A stretch of 7,121 nucleotides of DNA from Campylobacteraceae bacterium (GCA_027056615.1 JALUKJ010000395.1:1-7121), one strand, 5' to 3'; shown: positions 1 through 6,174, numbered from the stretch's first letter. Notes: generated by a model not told the origin, from the letters alone. Numbers and translations are program-made.

Positions 1-1
1 G

Positions 2-67
2 CTTTTTATTTTAAGGTAATAAAGAGGAAATTTTTTTTATAATTTATAAACGTTAAGAATACGTTAA
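2..67 (+). promoter_or_regulatory. Promoter region of first repeat-protein gene
   Basis: A perfect TATAAT (-10 type) lies at 38-43, preceded by an eight-T run at 31-38 and a T-rich stretch at 4-11. This suits the Campylobacterota housekeeping sigma factor, which relies on T-rich upstream DNA rather than a -35 box. The heptamer ACGTTAA occurs twice, at 50-56 and 61-67, exactly 11 bp apart and just at the expected transcription start. The region aligns with the DNA upstream of the second paralogue (offset 1228), including the -10 box. The promoter call is inference from motifs. Confidence 0.5.
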
Positions 68-70
68 AAA

Positions 71-76
71 AAGGAG
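71..76 (+). promoter_or_regulatory. Ribosome binding site
   Basis: AAGGAG, six bases before the ATG at 83, fixes that start codon for the first repeat protein. Confidence 0.75.
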
Positions 77-82
77 ATTGAA

Positions 83-1153
83 ATGACAGTTAAAGAGACA
101 TTCAAGTTATCATTAATTGCAGTAGCAATAATTACTACGGCACAAGCATCAACAGTTGGGGGAGATGATTTACCTCCTGCTAAACCAGGACAATGTTTTA
201 CAAAAGCATTTTATCCAGCTAAATATGCTACATCTACAGAGAGAGTATTAGCAACAGAGGCTAGTGAAAAGATGGAGTTAATTCCAGCTAAGTATGGTAT
301 AAAAACAGAAAAAATTAAAGTAAGTGATGGTACAGAAAGAGTAATTACTATTCCTGCAACTTATAAAACAGTAAGTGAGAGAGTTTTAGCTCAAGAAGCA
401 AGTACAAAATTAGTTCCTATTCCAGCTGTATATAAAACAGTCACTAAAAGAGTTTTAGCATCAGAAGGAACTGAAAAACTTATAAAATCTCCTGCACAAT
501 ATAAAAATGTAAAAGAGAGAGTTATGGTTTCTCCAGCAAGAACAGAGTGGAAAAAAACAAAATGTCAAGATAGAGGATGTAACCAATCTCAAGTTGTTTG
601 TCTAGTAGAGATTCCAGCTGTTTATAAAGTAGTAACAAAAAGAGTTGTTGCACAACCAGTCACTGCTAGAAAAATAACTACTCCACCTGTATATAGAACA
701 GTAAAAATCCAAAAACTAGTAACACCTGCAACTACTAAAACTATCAAAATTCCAGCAACATACAAAACAATTACAAGAAGAGTTGTAGATAAACCTGCTA
801 GTTCCAAAGTTGTAAAAACACCTCCTACTTACAAAACAATCACAACAAAAGTATTACTTACGCCTGCAAAATACAAAAAAATGACTGTACCAGCAACATA
901 TAAAACAATTACTAAAAAAAGAATGGTTGCCGATGGTTATGCTAAATGGGTACAAATTGTTTGTAAACATAATATGTCTAAAGTAACTATTTCAAGAGTA
1001 CAACAAGCACTTAAAGATGCTGGTTACTACCATGGAGCAATAGATGGTGTTTGGGGTAGTTCTTCACGAAATGCTACACGTACTTACCAAAAGGCAAAAG
1101 GTTTACCTGTAGCAGGTCTTTCTGTTGCAACTATGAATTCATTAGGTTTATAA
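83..1153 (+). CDS. Exported 23-residue-repeat protein with C-terminal peptidoglycan-binding domain
   Basis: A 356-residue protein of unknown function, probably in the periplasm or on the envelope. Residues 1-22 form a signal peptide (basic N-terminus, hydrophobic core, TAQA|S cleavage site). From residue 45 there are ten repeat units of 23 residues, consensus P-A-x-Y-K-T-V-T-K-R-V-L. Units 1-4 (45-136) are plain. Unit 5 (137-177) carries Trp156 and an excursion with Cys161, Cys166 and Cys173. Units 6-9 (178-269) are plain, and unit 10 ends with Trp289 and Cys294. Residues about 298-356 resemble a PG_binding_1 domain (V-Q-x-A-L-K-D-A-G-x-Y-H-G-x-x-D-G-x-W-G, then Y-Q-K-A-K-G-L). No catalytic domain is visible, so wall attachment is the likely role (inference). 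The adjacent downstream gene is a longer paralogue; its 136-residue length difference is accounted for by two in-register segments. The start is set by AAGGAG at 71-76. Confidence 0.85.
   Translation: MTVKETFKLSLIAVAIITTAQASTVGGDDLPPAKPGQCFTKAFYPAKYATSTERVLATEASEKMELIPAKYGIKTEKIKVSDGTERVITIPATYKTVSERVLAQEASTKLVPIPAVYKTVTKRVLASEGTEKLIKSPAQYKNVKERVMVSPARTEWKKTKCQDRGCNQSQVVCLVEIPAVYKVVTKRVVAQPVTARKITTPPVYRTVKIQKLVTPATTKTIKIPATYKTITRRVVDKPASSKVVKTPPTYKTITTKVLLTPAKYKKMTVPATYKTITKKRMVADGYAKWVQIVCKHNMSKVTISRVQQALKDAGYYHGAIDGVWGSSSRNATRTYQKAKGLPVAGLSVATMNSLGL
184..219 (+). repeat. 36-bp direct repeat shared with 1415-1450
   Basis: This segment of the first paralogue is identical to 1415-1450 in the second. 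It encodes the end of the lead-in and the start of repeat unit 1. A second identical stretch of 47 bp is at 536-582 and 1947-1993, encoding the Trp and Cys excursion. These are the longest exact matches I noticed between the tandem genes and are possible substrates for recombination or gene conversion. Confidence 0.85.
536..582 (+). repeat. 47-bp direct repeat shared with 1947-1993
   Basis: This stretch is identical to 1947-1993. It encodes the Trp156 and Cys161/Cys166 segment (Trp215 and Cys220/Cys225 in the paralogue), the most conserved part of the repeat region at DNA level. Confidence 0.85.
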
Positions 1154-1171
1154 TTTAATTTAATATTTCAT

Positions 1172-1195
1172 CTAAAAGGACACTCGTCCTTTTAG
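1172..1195 (+). terminator. Intrinsic-type terminator after first repeat-protein gene
   Basis: A perfect 10-bp stem (1172-1181 with 1186-1195) closed by a four-base loop (ACTC) starts 18 bases after the stop codon. T-rich but interrupted DNA follows, so the hairpin is strong and the U-tract weak. It separates the two paralogues into independent transcription units. Confidence 0.7.
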
Positions 1196-1215
1196 TATCT
1201 TTCTTACTTATTTAT

Positions 1216-1285
1216 ATTTCTTTTTATTTCTTTTTATTTTAAGCTATGCATGAGGAAAAGTCGTTTATAATAATCAATGCGTTAA
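1216..1285 (+). promoter_or_regulatory. Promoter region of second repeat-protein gene
   Basis: TATAAT lies at 1266-1271. Upstream is a perfect tandem repeat of the decamer ATTTCTTTTT (1216-1225 and 1226-1235), giving helically phased T tracts as expected for Campylobacterota promoters. The segment from 1230 aligns with 2-56 upstream of the first paralogue: 14 bases at 1230-1243 are identical, followed by a shared GAGGAAA at 1252-1258, the -10 box and CGTTAA at 1280-1285. Confidence 0.5.
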
Positions 1286-1305
1286 TTTTTTGCATATGAA
1301 TACAT

Positions 1306-1310
1306 AGGAG
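1306..1310 (+). promoter_or_regulatory. Ribosome binding site
   Basis: AGGAG, six bases before the ATG at 1317, supports that start for the second repeat protein. Confidence 0.7.
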
Positions 1311-1316
1311 AATATT

Positions 1317-2795
1317 ATGACAATTAAAAGTACACTCAAACTATCACTTGTAGCAATGGCGGTAATGTCAACAGCACAAGCAGGAGTTGGTGGAGATGAT
1401 TTACCACCTGCAAGACCAGGACAATGTTTTACAAAAGCATTTTATCCAGCAAAATATGCTACATCTACAGAAAGAGTGCTAGCAACAGAAGCTAGTGAAA
1501 AGGTACAAGTAATTCCTGCTAAATATGGTTGGACTACACAAAAAATCAAAGTTTCTGATGGTACTCAAAGAACAATCACTATTCCAGCTACTTATAAAAC
1601 TGTTTATGAAAGAGTTTTAGCAGTTCCTGCAACAAAAACTTGGAGAACTAGCTTAAGAACAAATGCACCTGAAGCATCTTCAACATTAATGAATGCTGCA
1701 CGTTCAGCAGGTATGCCAGTAGATTCAGCTATGCCTCGTACTTGTTTTTATGAGTGTTATGCACCAGCTAAATACCAAAGAATTACAGAGAAAGTTTTAG
1801 CTTCTGAAGCAAGTCAAAGAGTGGTTGCAGTTCCAGCAAAATACAAAACTGTAACAAAAAGAATTCTTGTGTCAGAAGGTACAGAGAAACTTATAAAATC
1901 TCCAGCTCAATATAAAACTGTTAGAGAGAGAGTTATGGTCTCACCTGCAAGAACAGAGTGGAAAAAAACAAAATGTCAAGATAGAGGATGTAATCAATCT
2001 GAAGTTGTTTGTTTAGTTGAAGTTCCTGCTGTTTATAAAGTTGTAACAAAAAAAGTTGTAGCTAAACCAGTTGCAACAAGAAAAGTAACTACACCACCTG
2101 TATATAGAACTGTTCAAGTTCAACAATTAGTAGAACCTGCTTCAAGTAGAACAATTCCTGTTCCTGCTACTTATAAAACTATTACAAAAACTCAAAAAGT
2201 TGCAAATGGTCAATATGGTTGGACAAATAGTCCATCTAACTGTTCAAATGCTATCTCTACAGGTTATGCAGCAGCAAATGGTTCAGATGTTGGAAATGGT
2301 GCAGGTTCAGCAGTTGGTAATGGAGCTGGAGCTGGTTCAAGACTTTCTAGTTCTGCAAGACCAACAGGAAACAAAGTTTGTTTAACAGCAACACCTCCTA
2401 AATATAATAAAGTTTCTAAAAGAGTTGTTGCAACACCTGCAAGAACTAGAGCTGTAGCAACACCTGCTCAATACAAAACTATTAGAATTAAAAAACTTAT
2501 TTCTCCTGCTAGTGAAAGAAGAATTGCAATTCCAGCAACATATAAAACTGTAACTAAAAAGAGAATGGTTGCTGATGGTTATGCTAAATGGGTACAAGTT
2601 GTTTGTAAATCAAATATGAGTCAAACAACTATTATGAGAGTACAAAGAGCTCTTAAAGATGCTGGTTTCTACCATGGACCGCTTGATGGTATTTGGGGTG
2701 CTTCATCTAAAGCAGCAGCTCGTGATTATCAAAAAGCTAAAGGTCTTCCTGTAGCTGGTCTTTCAGTTGCGACTATGACATCTTTAGGTCTTTAA
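1317..2795 (+). CDS. Exported repeat protein with C-terminal peptidoglycan-binding domain, longer paralogue
   Basis: A 492-residue paralogue of the preceding gene, function unknown. It has a signal peptide (cleavage near Ala22), the same lead-in G-Q-C-F-T-K-A-F-Y, then twelve units from residue 44. Units 3, 6, 9 and 12 carry Trp at unit position 20 (Trp109, Trp215, Trp302, Trp425), each followed by a Cys. The protein therefore reads as four blocks of three units. The excursion in unit 3 (about 110-149) holds Cys143 and Cys147. That in unit 6 holds Cys220, Cys225 and Cys232. That in unit 9 (303-359) is a Gly/Ala/Ser/Asn-rich flexible linker with Cys309 and Cys355. Residues about 434-492 form the PG_binding_1-like domain (V-Q-R-A-L-K-D-A-G, D-G-I-W-G, Y-Q-K-A-K-G-L). 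The export signal and wall-binding domain suggest an envelope-anchored structural protein. The gene has its own promoter and a following hairpin. Confidence 0.85.
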   Translation: MTIKSTLKLSLVAMAVMSTAQAGVGGDDLPPARPGQCFTKAFYPAKYATSTERVLATEASEKVQVIPAKYGWTTQKIKVSDGTQRTITIPATYKTVYERVLAVPATKTWRTSLRTNAPEASSTLMNAARSAGMPVDSAMPRTCFYECYAPAKYQRITEKVLASEASQRVVAVPAKYKTVTKRILVSEGTEKLIKSPAQYKTVRERVMVSPARTEWKKTKCQDRGCNQSEVVCLVEVPAVYKVVTKKVVAKPVATRKVTTPPVYRTVQVQQLVEPASSRTIPVPATYKTITKTQKVANGQYGWTNSPSNCSNAISTGYAAANGSDVGNGAGSAVGNGAGAGSRLSSSARPTGNKVCLTATPPKYNKVSKRVVATPARTRAVATPAQYKTIRIKKLISPASERRIAIPATYKTVTKKRMVADGYAKWVQVVCKSNMSQTTIMRVQRALKDAGFYHGPLDGIWGASSKAAARDYQKAKGLPVAGLSVATMTSLGL

Positions 2796-2821
2796 TTTTT
2801 AAAGCTTTTAGAGAATATATT

Positions 2822-2844
2822 CAGAAGAGATTTTTTCTCTTCTG
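2822..2844 (+). terminator. Terminator-like hairpin after second repeat-protein gene
   Basis: A perfect 9-bp stem (2822-2830 with 2836-2844) encloses a five-T loop, 26 bases past the stop codon. There is no proper T tail, so termination efficiency is uncertain. Confidence 0.55.
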
Positions 2845-2899
2845 TTAACTCCTTATTCAACTTCTTTTAAACTTCAACCTAATATACTAGCCTGACAAA

Positions 2900-2955
2900 T
2901 ATCAATACTAATTGATATAATTAATTTATTCAAAACAATAAAATTTTATTGTTTT
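2900..2955 (+). promoter_or_regulatory. Promoter and two inverted repeats upstream of the BI-1 family gene
   Basis: TATAAT at 2916-2921 is a good -10 box. It overlaps a 7-bp inverted repeat (TATCAAT at 2900-2906, ATTGATA at 2911-2917), a possible operator. Farther down, 2932-2955 is a perfect 24-bp palindrome (AAAACAATAAAA then its complement). Two more T residues follow it and it ends five bases before the ribosome binding site AAAGGA at 2961-2966. It would sit in the 5' untranslated RNA. The sequences are seen directly; the regulatory role is inferred. Confidence 0.45.
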
Positions 2956-2971
2956 TTGACAAAGGATTTAT

Positions 2972-3670
2972 ATGGCTCTTTATGATAGAGATTATAACAA
3001 CAGTGTTAATGATGTAGCTTATGATAGTGATGTTACTACATCCTCATCTGTAGCATTTATGAAAAAAACATATCAGCTTTTAGCTGTTAGTATGGTAACT
3101 GCTGCGGCAGGTGCTTATGTGACAATGCCTTATGCTGTGGAAATTATGCAGTATAGATGGTTTATATTTGGAGCAGAACTACTAATTCTATTTTTTGGAT
3201 TAGGTATGTCAAAAGGTAAACCAGGATTAAATCTATTTATGCTTTTTGCATTTACTTTTTTAAGTGGAGTATCATTGGTTCCTCTACTTGCAAGATTTAT
3301 AGGAATGGGAAGTGGTGCTACAATAGGAACTGCATTTCTAATGACATCTGTTTTGTTTGGAGCATTAAGCCTCTTTGCAATTAATTCAAAAAGTGATTTC
3401 TCTAGTTGGGGTAAACCACTCTTTATTACACTAATTATAGTTATTGTTGCCTCTTTAGTTAACTACTTTATTTTACATAGTCCAATAATGCACATCGTTA
3501 TTACAGCAGGTATTTTATTACTCTTTTCAATATTTACCATCTATGATACACAAAATATTGCAAATGGTGCTTATGATTCAGAGGTAGATGCGGCTGTATC
3601 ACTCTATTTAGACTTTCTAAATATGTTTACTGCACTTCTTCAACTTTTAGGAATTATAGACGATGATTAA
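2972..3670 (+). CDS. Bax inhibitor-1 (BI-1)/YccA family membrane protein
   Basis: A 232-residue polytopic inner-membrane protein with about seven hydrophobic segments between residues 33 and 228, the usual size and layout of bacterial BI-1 (UPF0005) proteins. Family marks are T-I-Y-D-T-Q (189-194, Asp192) and L-Y-L-D-F-L-N-M-F (211-219, Asp214). These aspartates probably correspond to the di-aspartyl pair that senses pH in the Bacillus homologue YetJ, a calcium-leak channel. A polar N-terminal tail of about 28 residues precedes the first helix. E. coli relatives (YccA) interact with the FtsH protease. The local role is unproven: calcium or proton leak, or protease modulation. A BI-1 gene also lies next to secG in Campylobacter jejuni, so the neighbourhood is conserved apart from the two minus-strand genes. 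The start at 2972 follows AAAGGA with five-base spacing. Confidence 0.9.
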   Translation: MALYDRDYNNSVNDVAYDSDVTTSSSVAFMKKTYQLLAVSMVTAAAGAYVTMPYAVEIMQYRWFIFGAELLILFFGLGMSKGKPGLNLFMLFAFTFLSGVSLVPLLARFIGMGSGATIGTAFLMTSVLFGALSLFAINSKSDFSSWGKPLFITLIIVIVASLVNYFILHSPIMHIVITAGILLLFSIFTIYDTQNIANGAYDSEVDAAVSLYLDFLNMFTALLQLLGIIDDD

Positions 3671-3680
3671 TATCAAATAT

Positions 3681-3703
3681 CTTTAGAGATTTCTTCTCTA
3701 AAG
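3681..3703. terminator. Shared (bidirectional) terminator between convergent genes
   Basis: A perfect 9-bp stem (3681-3689 with 3695-3703) with a five-base loop occupies the 41-base gap between the BI-1 gene stop (3670) and the transporter stop (3712). AT-rich flanks on both sides allow it to serve both strands. Confidence 0.6.
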
Positions 3704-3711
3704 AATTAAAA

Positions 3712-5046
3712 TTAAATCGGTTTTGCAAAAAAATCAAAAAATATTAAAAATACAATGGTTGAGGCAATAAGTGTTGCAATCATTGCAGGAGTTCCTTTTC
3801 TAAACCAAATATAAGGAGTAATTGCTAATGATGGGTCATTCTCTTTTTTGGCTAATCTCTCAGATAGAGTAACAATAAATACATTAGCCGTTGAGCCTAA
3901 ATGAGTTCCATTTCCACCCATTCCAACACCAATAGCTAAAGCCCACCAAAGAGGCATAGCAGGAATACCTTGTGCTTCAATTCCAGCGATAATTGGTATC
4001 ATAGCTGCTGTAAATGGTATATTATCTATAATTGCAGAGAATATCGCAGATACCCACATAAGTAAAATAGTAGCACCCATAAGATTAGATTTTACAAAAG
4101 GTTCAATACTGCTTCCAATATATTCTAAAAAGTGTGTCTGCTCAACTCCACCTACAATTACAAAAAGAGATATAAAAAATGCAAGTAAAGTAATCTCTAT
4201 TGTTCCAAATGCTTCATCTATATCAATATTTGGTGCAAGAAATAGGATTAGAGTAAGTCCAATAGTTGCTACCATCCAAGCATCCCAATGAAAGAGATGA
4301 TGAAATATAAATAGAATCACCATTAACCCCAAGACACCTAAAGAGACTCTCCATGTAGTTATATCTTTTATATGATTTTTACTATTAAAATCTATATTTT
4401 GAGGCTTTTGGGATAACTCTTTTTTAAATAGAAACTTAAGAGATAAGATAGTTGCAATATATGCAATAAATACAACTCCACCCATATGTATAAAAAATGT
4501 ATTAAAATCTATACTCTTAGCAGAACCTATCATTAAATTTGGTGGGTCACCTACTAGAGTAGCTACTCCTCCTGTATCTGATAATAACGCAGCTGTTAAG
4601 AGATATGGAATTGGATTTACCTTTAGAGCATTTGCAATTAAAATAATAATAGGTCCAAAAATTACAACAGTTGTTACATTATCTAACATTAAAGAGATAA
4701 CGGCTACTGCTGTACCCATTAAAACCATTAAGATATATAATCTCCCTTTACTAATATATGCTATCTTATATGCAACTGCTTCAAATCCACCCGTTGGTAT
4801 CATAATAGATACAATAGTCATCATAGCACCAAGCAGAAATACTACATTCCAATCAATTGCTTCTATTGCTTTTTGAGGGGAATAAAATCCATAAATCTGC
4901 CCAACTATAATCATAACTATAGCCCCAAGCATTGCAAATTTTGTTCTATGAAAACCGTGTAAACCCTCTGTAAAGATACCTATAAAGGTAATCCCCATAA
5001 TAATTGCAGAGAGAAGCATTGGTGTATTAAAAGTATAGTGTTCCAC
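3712..5046 (-). CDS. ArsB/NhaD-type (ion transporter superfamily) membrane permease, probable Na+/H+ antiporter
   Basis: A 444-residue inner-membrane transporter with about 11-12 hydrophobic segments in two similar halves. Each half has a re-entrant signature: L-D-N-V-T-T-V-V (121-128) with D-T-G-G-V-A-T-L-V-G-D-P-P-N (157-170), and I-D-N-I-P-F-T-A-A-M-I-P (340-351) with G-G-N-G-T-H-L-G-S-T-A-N (377-388). These are hallmarks of the ArsB/NhaD/P-protein branch of the ion transporter superfamily. The Asp-Asn and Asp-Pro-Pro-Asn residues are expected at the ion or substrate site. Na+/H+ exchange is the commonest assignment; an anion substrate cannot be excluded. The start is GTG (bases 5046-5044), chosen because AAGGA (complement of 5053-5057) lies six bases upstream, inside the end of the preceding methyltransferase gene. 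The two genes are 2 bases apart, so they are co-transcribed and probably translationally coupled. Confidence 0.8.
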   Translation of the reverse strand: MEHYTFNTPMLLSAIIMGITFIGIFTEGLHGFHRTKFAMLGAIVMIIVGQIYGFYSPQKAIEAIDWNVVFLLGAMMTIVSIMIPTGGFEAVAYKIAYISKGRLYILMVLMGTAVAVISLMLDNVTTVVIFGPIIILIANALKVNPIPYLLTAALLSDTGGVATLVGDPPNLMIGSAKSIDFNTFFIHMGGVVFIAYIATILSLKFLFKKELSQKPQNIDFNSKNHIKDITTWRVSLGVLGLMVILFIFHHLFHWDAWMVATIGLTLILFLAPNIDIDEAFGTIEITLLAFFISLFVIVGGVEQTHFLEYIGSSIEPFVKSNLMGATILLMWVSAIFSAIIDNIPFTAAMIPIIAGIEAQGIPAMPLWWALAIGVGMGGNGTHLGSTANVFIVTLSERLAKKENDPSLAITPYIWFRKGTPAMIATLIASTIVFLIFFDFFAKPI

Positions 5047-5048
5047 TA

Positions 5049-5768
5049 TTAATCCTTAATCATTTTTTTTAGAGTAGCCTTAACAAAAAGAACTTCAAAT
5101 TCTAAGTACCCTAAGGGATAATTTTCCAATAAATATTTTGTTTGTTTATAGCCTAATTTTCCTACTCCACCACTAACTCCACTTCTTTTTATATATTTAA
5201 GCATCTCATGTACAGAGTTAAAATATAAGGTATATTCAACAATTTCCATCTCATAATGAAATACTTTATCTAAGGTTTTAATTAAATCTTCTCTACTATA
5301 TATAGGAGAGGTAATATTAGCTATTTTATGTAATGTCTTAAAGGTATTAGATGTAAAAAAAGAGAAATAGTGTTTTTTAGAGAGTGGAGCAATAGTAGTT
5401 AACAGAGATAGTAGATTATTACTCCACTGTAAAGCAGAAGAGGAGATTAATAGGTCAAATTCATCTCTTTTAAACATAGAAAAAGAGTTAGGTTTGTTAA
5501 AATCCATACATACTTTTTTAATATGCTTATTTTTAGGATGAAGTTTTAACATCTCTTTTGAAAAATCAAATGCTACAAATTCATTAAACTTTATATCATT
5601 ATAATTAAATTCTTTATAGATAGCCCCATCTCCAGAACCTAAATCTAAAACTTTATTGTAAAAGCCTTTTGGTACATAAGATGTTAATCTCTTTGCCACC
5701 TCTTTTTGTATTACATTATATTTATTGTATTCGTAGGCAAATCTCGAAAATTCTTTAACTATTTCCAT
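5049..5768 (-). CDS. bioC: BioC-like SAM-dependent methyltransferase (probable malonyl-ACP O-methyltransferase)
   Basis: A 239-residue class I methyltransferase. Motif I is V-L-D-L-G-S-G-D-G (40-48, SAM binding), the acidic end of strand 2 is F-D-F-S (67-70), and motif IV is F-D-L-L-I-S-S-S-A-L-Q-W (104-115). The N-terminal F-S-R-F-A-x-x-Y-x-x-x-N-x-I-Q-x-x-V-A (7-25) and the S-S-S-A-L-Q-W motif are characteristic of BioC. BioC methylates malonyl-ACP so that the fatty-acid machinery can make the pimeloyl moiety of biotin. C-terminal K-Y-I-K-R-S-G-V-S-G-G (191-201) also fits BioC. No other biotin gene is visible, and the partner here is a transporter, so a different small acid as substrate remains possible. 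The ATG at 5768 has only a weak Shine-Dalgarno (GAG in CTGAGATAA), suggesting modest translation. It is first in a minus-strand operon diverging from secG. Confidence 0.72.
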   Translation of the reverse strand: MEIVKEFSRFAYEYNKYNVIQKEVAKRLTSYVPKGFYNKVLDLGSGDGAIYKEFNYNDIKFNEFVAFDFSKEMLKLHPKNKHIKKVCMDFNKPNSFSMFKRDEFDLLISSSALQWSNNLLSLLTTIAPLSKKHYFSFFTSNTFKTLHKIANITSPIYSREDLIKTLDKVFHYEMEIVEYTLYFNSVHEMLKYIKRSGVSGGVGKLGYKQTKYLLENYPLGYLEFEVLFVKATLKKMIKD

Positions 5769-5791
5769 TTATCTCAGTTTCAATTAATTTA

Positions 5792-5816
5792 GGGTATAAT
5801 CGCCGAAATTATACCC
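5792..5816. promoter_or_regulatory. Overlapping face-to-face divergent promoters (methyltransferase operon / secG)
   Basis: GGGTATAAT (5792-5800) and ATTATACCC (5808-5816) form a perfect 9-bp inverted repeat around a 7-bp spacer. Each arm contains a perfect TATAAT on its own strand: plus strand at 5795-5800, reading toward secG; minus strand at 5813-5808, reading toward the methyltransferase gene. The predicted starts lie near 5807 and 5801, so the two open complexes would overlap and polymerase should occupy only one direction at a time (inference). Confidence 0.6.
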
Positions 5817-5819
5817 AAT

Positions 5820-5848
5820 TTGAAGTTTATTTTATTGAATAACTTCAA
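5820..5848 (+). other. Inverted repeat in the secG 5' leader
   Basis: TTGAAGTT (5820-5827) and AACTTCAA (5841-5848) form a perfect 8-bp stem with a 13-base loop. It lies between the putative transcription start and the secG ribosome binding site (GAGAGG at 5855-5860). It could stabilise the leader RNA or bind a protein. No T tract follows, so it is not a terminator. Confidence 0.5.
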
Positions 5849-5865
5849 CATTCAGAGAGGAAAAA

Positions 5866-6171
5866 ATGATTTCAACACTATTAGTTGTACAAATTCTTTT
5901 AACTATTGCTATAGTTATTACCGTTTTATTGCAAAAAAGTTCAAGCATTGGCTTAGGGGCTTACAGTGGAAGCAATGAATCTATGTTCGGAGCAAAAGGA
6001 CCAGCAGGATTCTTAGCAAAAGCTACATTTGTACTAGCAATTTTATTTGTACTTAATACACTTACTATGGGGTATGTTTACAATAAAGAGAAAGCACACT
6101 CAGTTGTAGATACAATTGATGCCTCAACAGCTGTTCCTGTAACAACAGACAAGAATAGTACTAAAAAATAA
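5866..6171 (+). CDS. secG: Preprotein translocase subunit SecG
   Basis: A 101-residue inner-membrane protein, the small accessory subunit of the SecYEG protein-export channel. Hydrophobic segments at about 2-22 and 50-71 give the usual two-helix hairpin. The conserved loop follows helix 1 (L-L-Q-K-S-S-S-I-G-L-G-A-Y-S-G, 21-35, then F-G-A-K-G-P-A-G-F-L-A-K-A-T, 41-54). A short polar tail (72-101) ends in T-K-K. SecG aids SecA-driven translocation and is non-essential in E. coli. It lies upstream of frr, the Campylobacterota arrangement. The start at 5866 follows GAGAGG with five-base spacing. Confidence 0.95.
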   Translation: MISTLLVVQILLTIAIVITVLLQKSSSIGLGAYSGSNESMFGAKGPAGFLAKATFVLAILFVLNTLTMGYVYNKEKAHSVVDTIDASTAVPVTTDKNSTKK

Positions 6172-6174
6172 TCT

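Noticed and set aside
622..807. Minus-strand open frame of 61 codons inside the first repeat protein
   Set aside because: It is the antisense of the repetitive Pro/Thr/Lys-rich coding region; its Val/Thr-rich hydrophobic product is a codon artefact and no ribosome site is present.
215..960. Possible CRISPR or tandem DNA repeat with about 69-bp spacing
   Set aside because: The periodicity is at protein level (23 codons) with variable DNA; there are no constant repeats with unique spacers and the frame is a continuous coding sequence.
2200..2597. Plus-strand frame at 2200-2385 and minus-strand frame at 2382-2597 inside the second repeat protein
   Set aside because: Both are shadows of low-complexity coding DNA (Met/Gln/Val-rich and Ser/Cys/Asn-rich products); the real gene runs through in its own frame with a signal peptide and an anchor domain.
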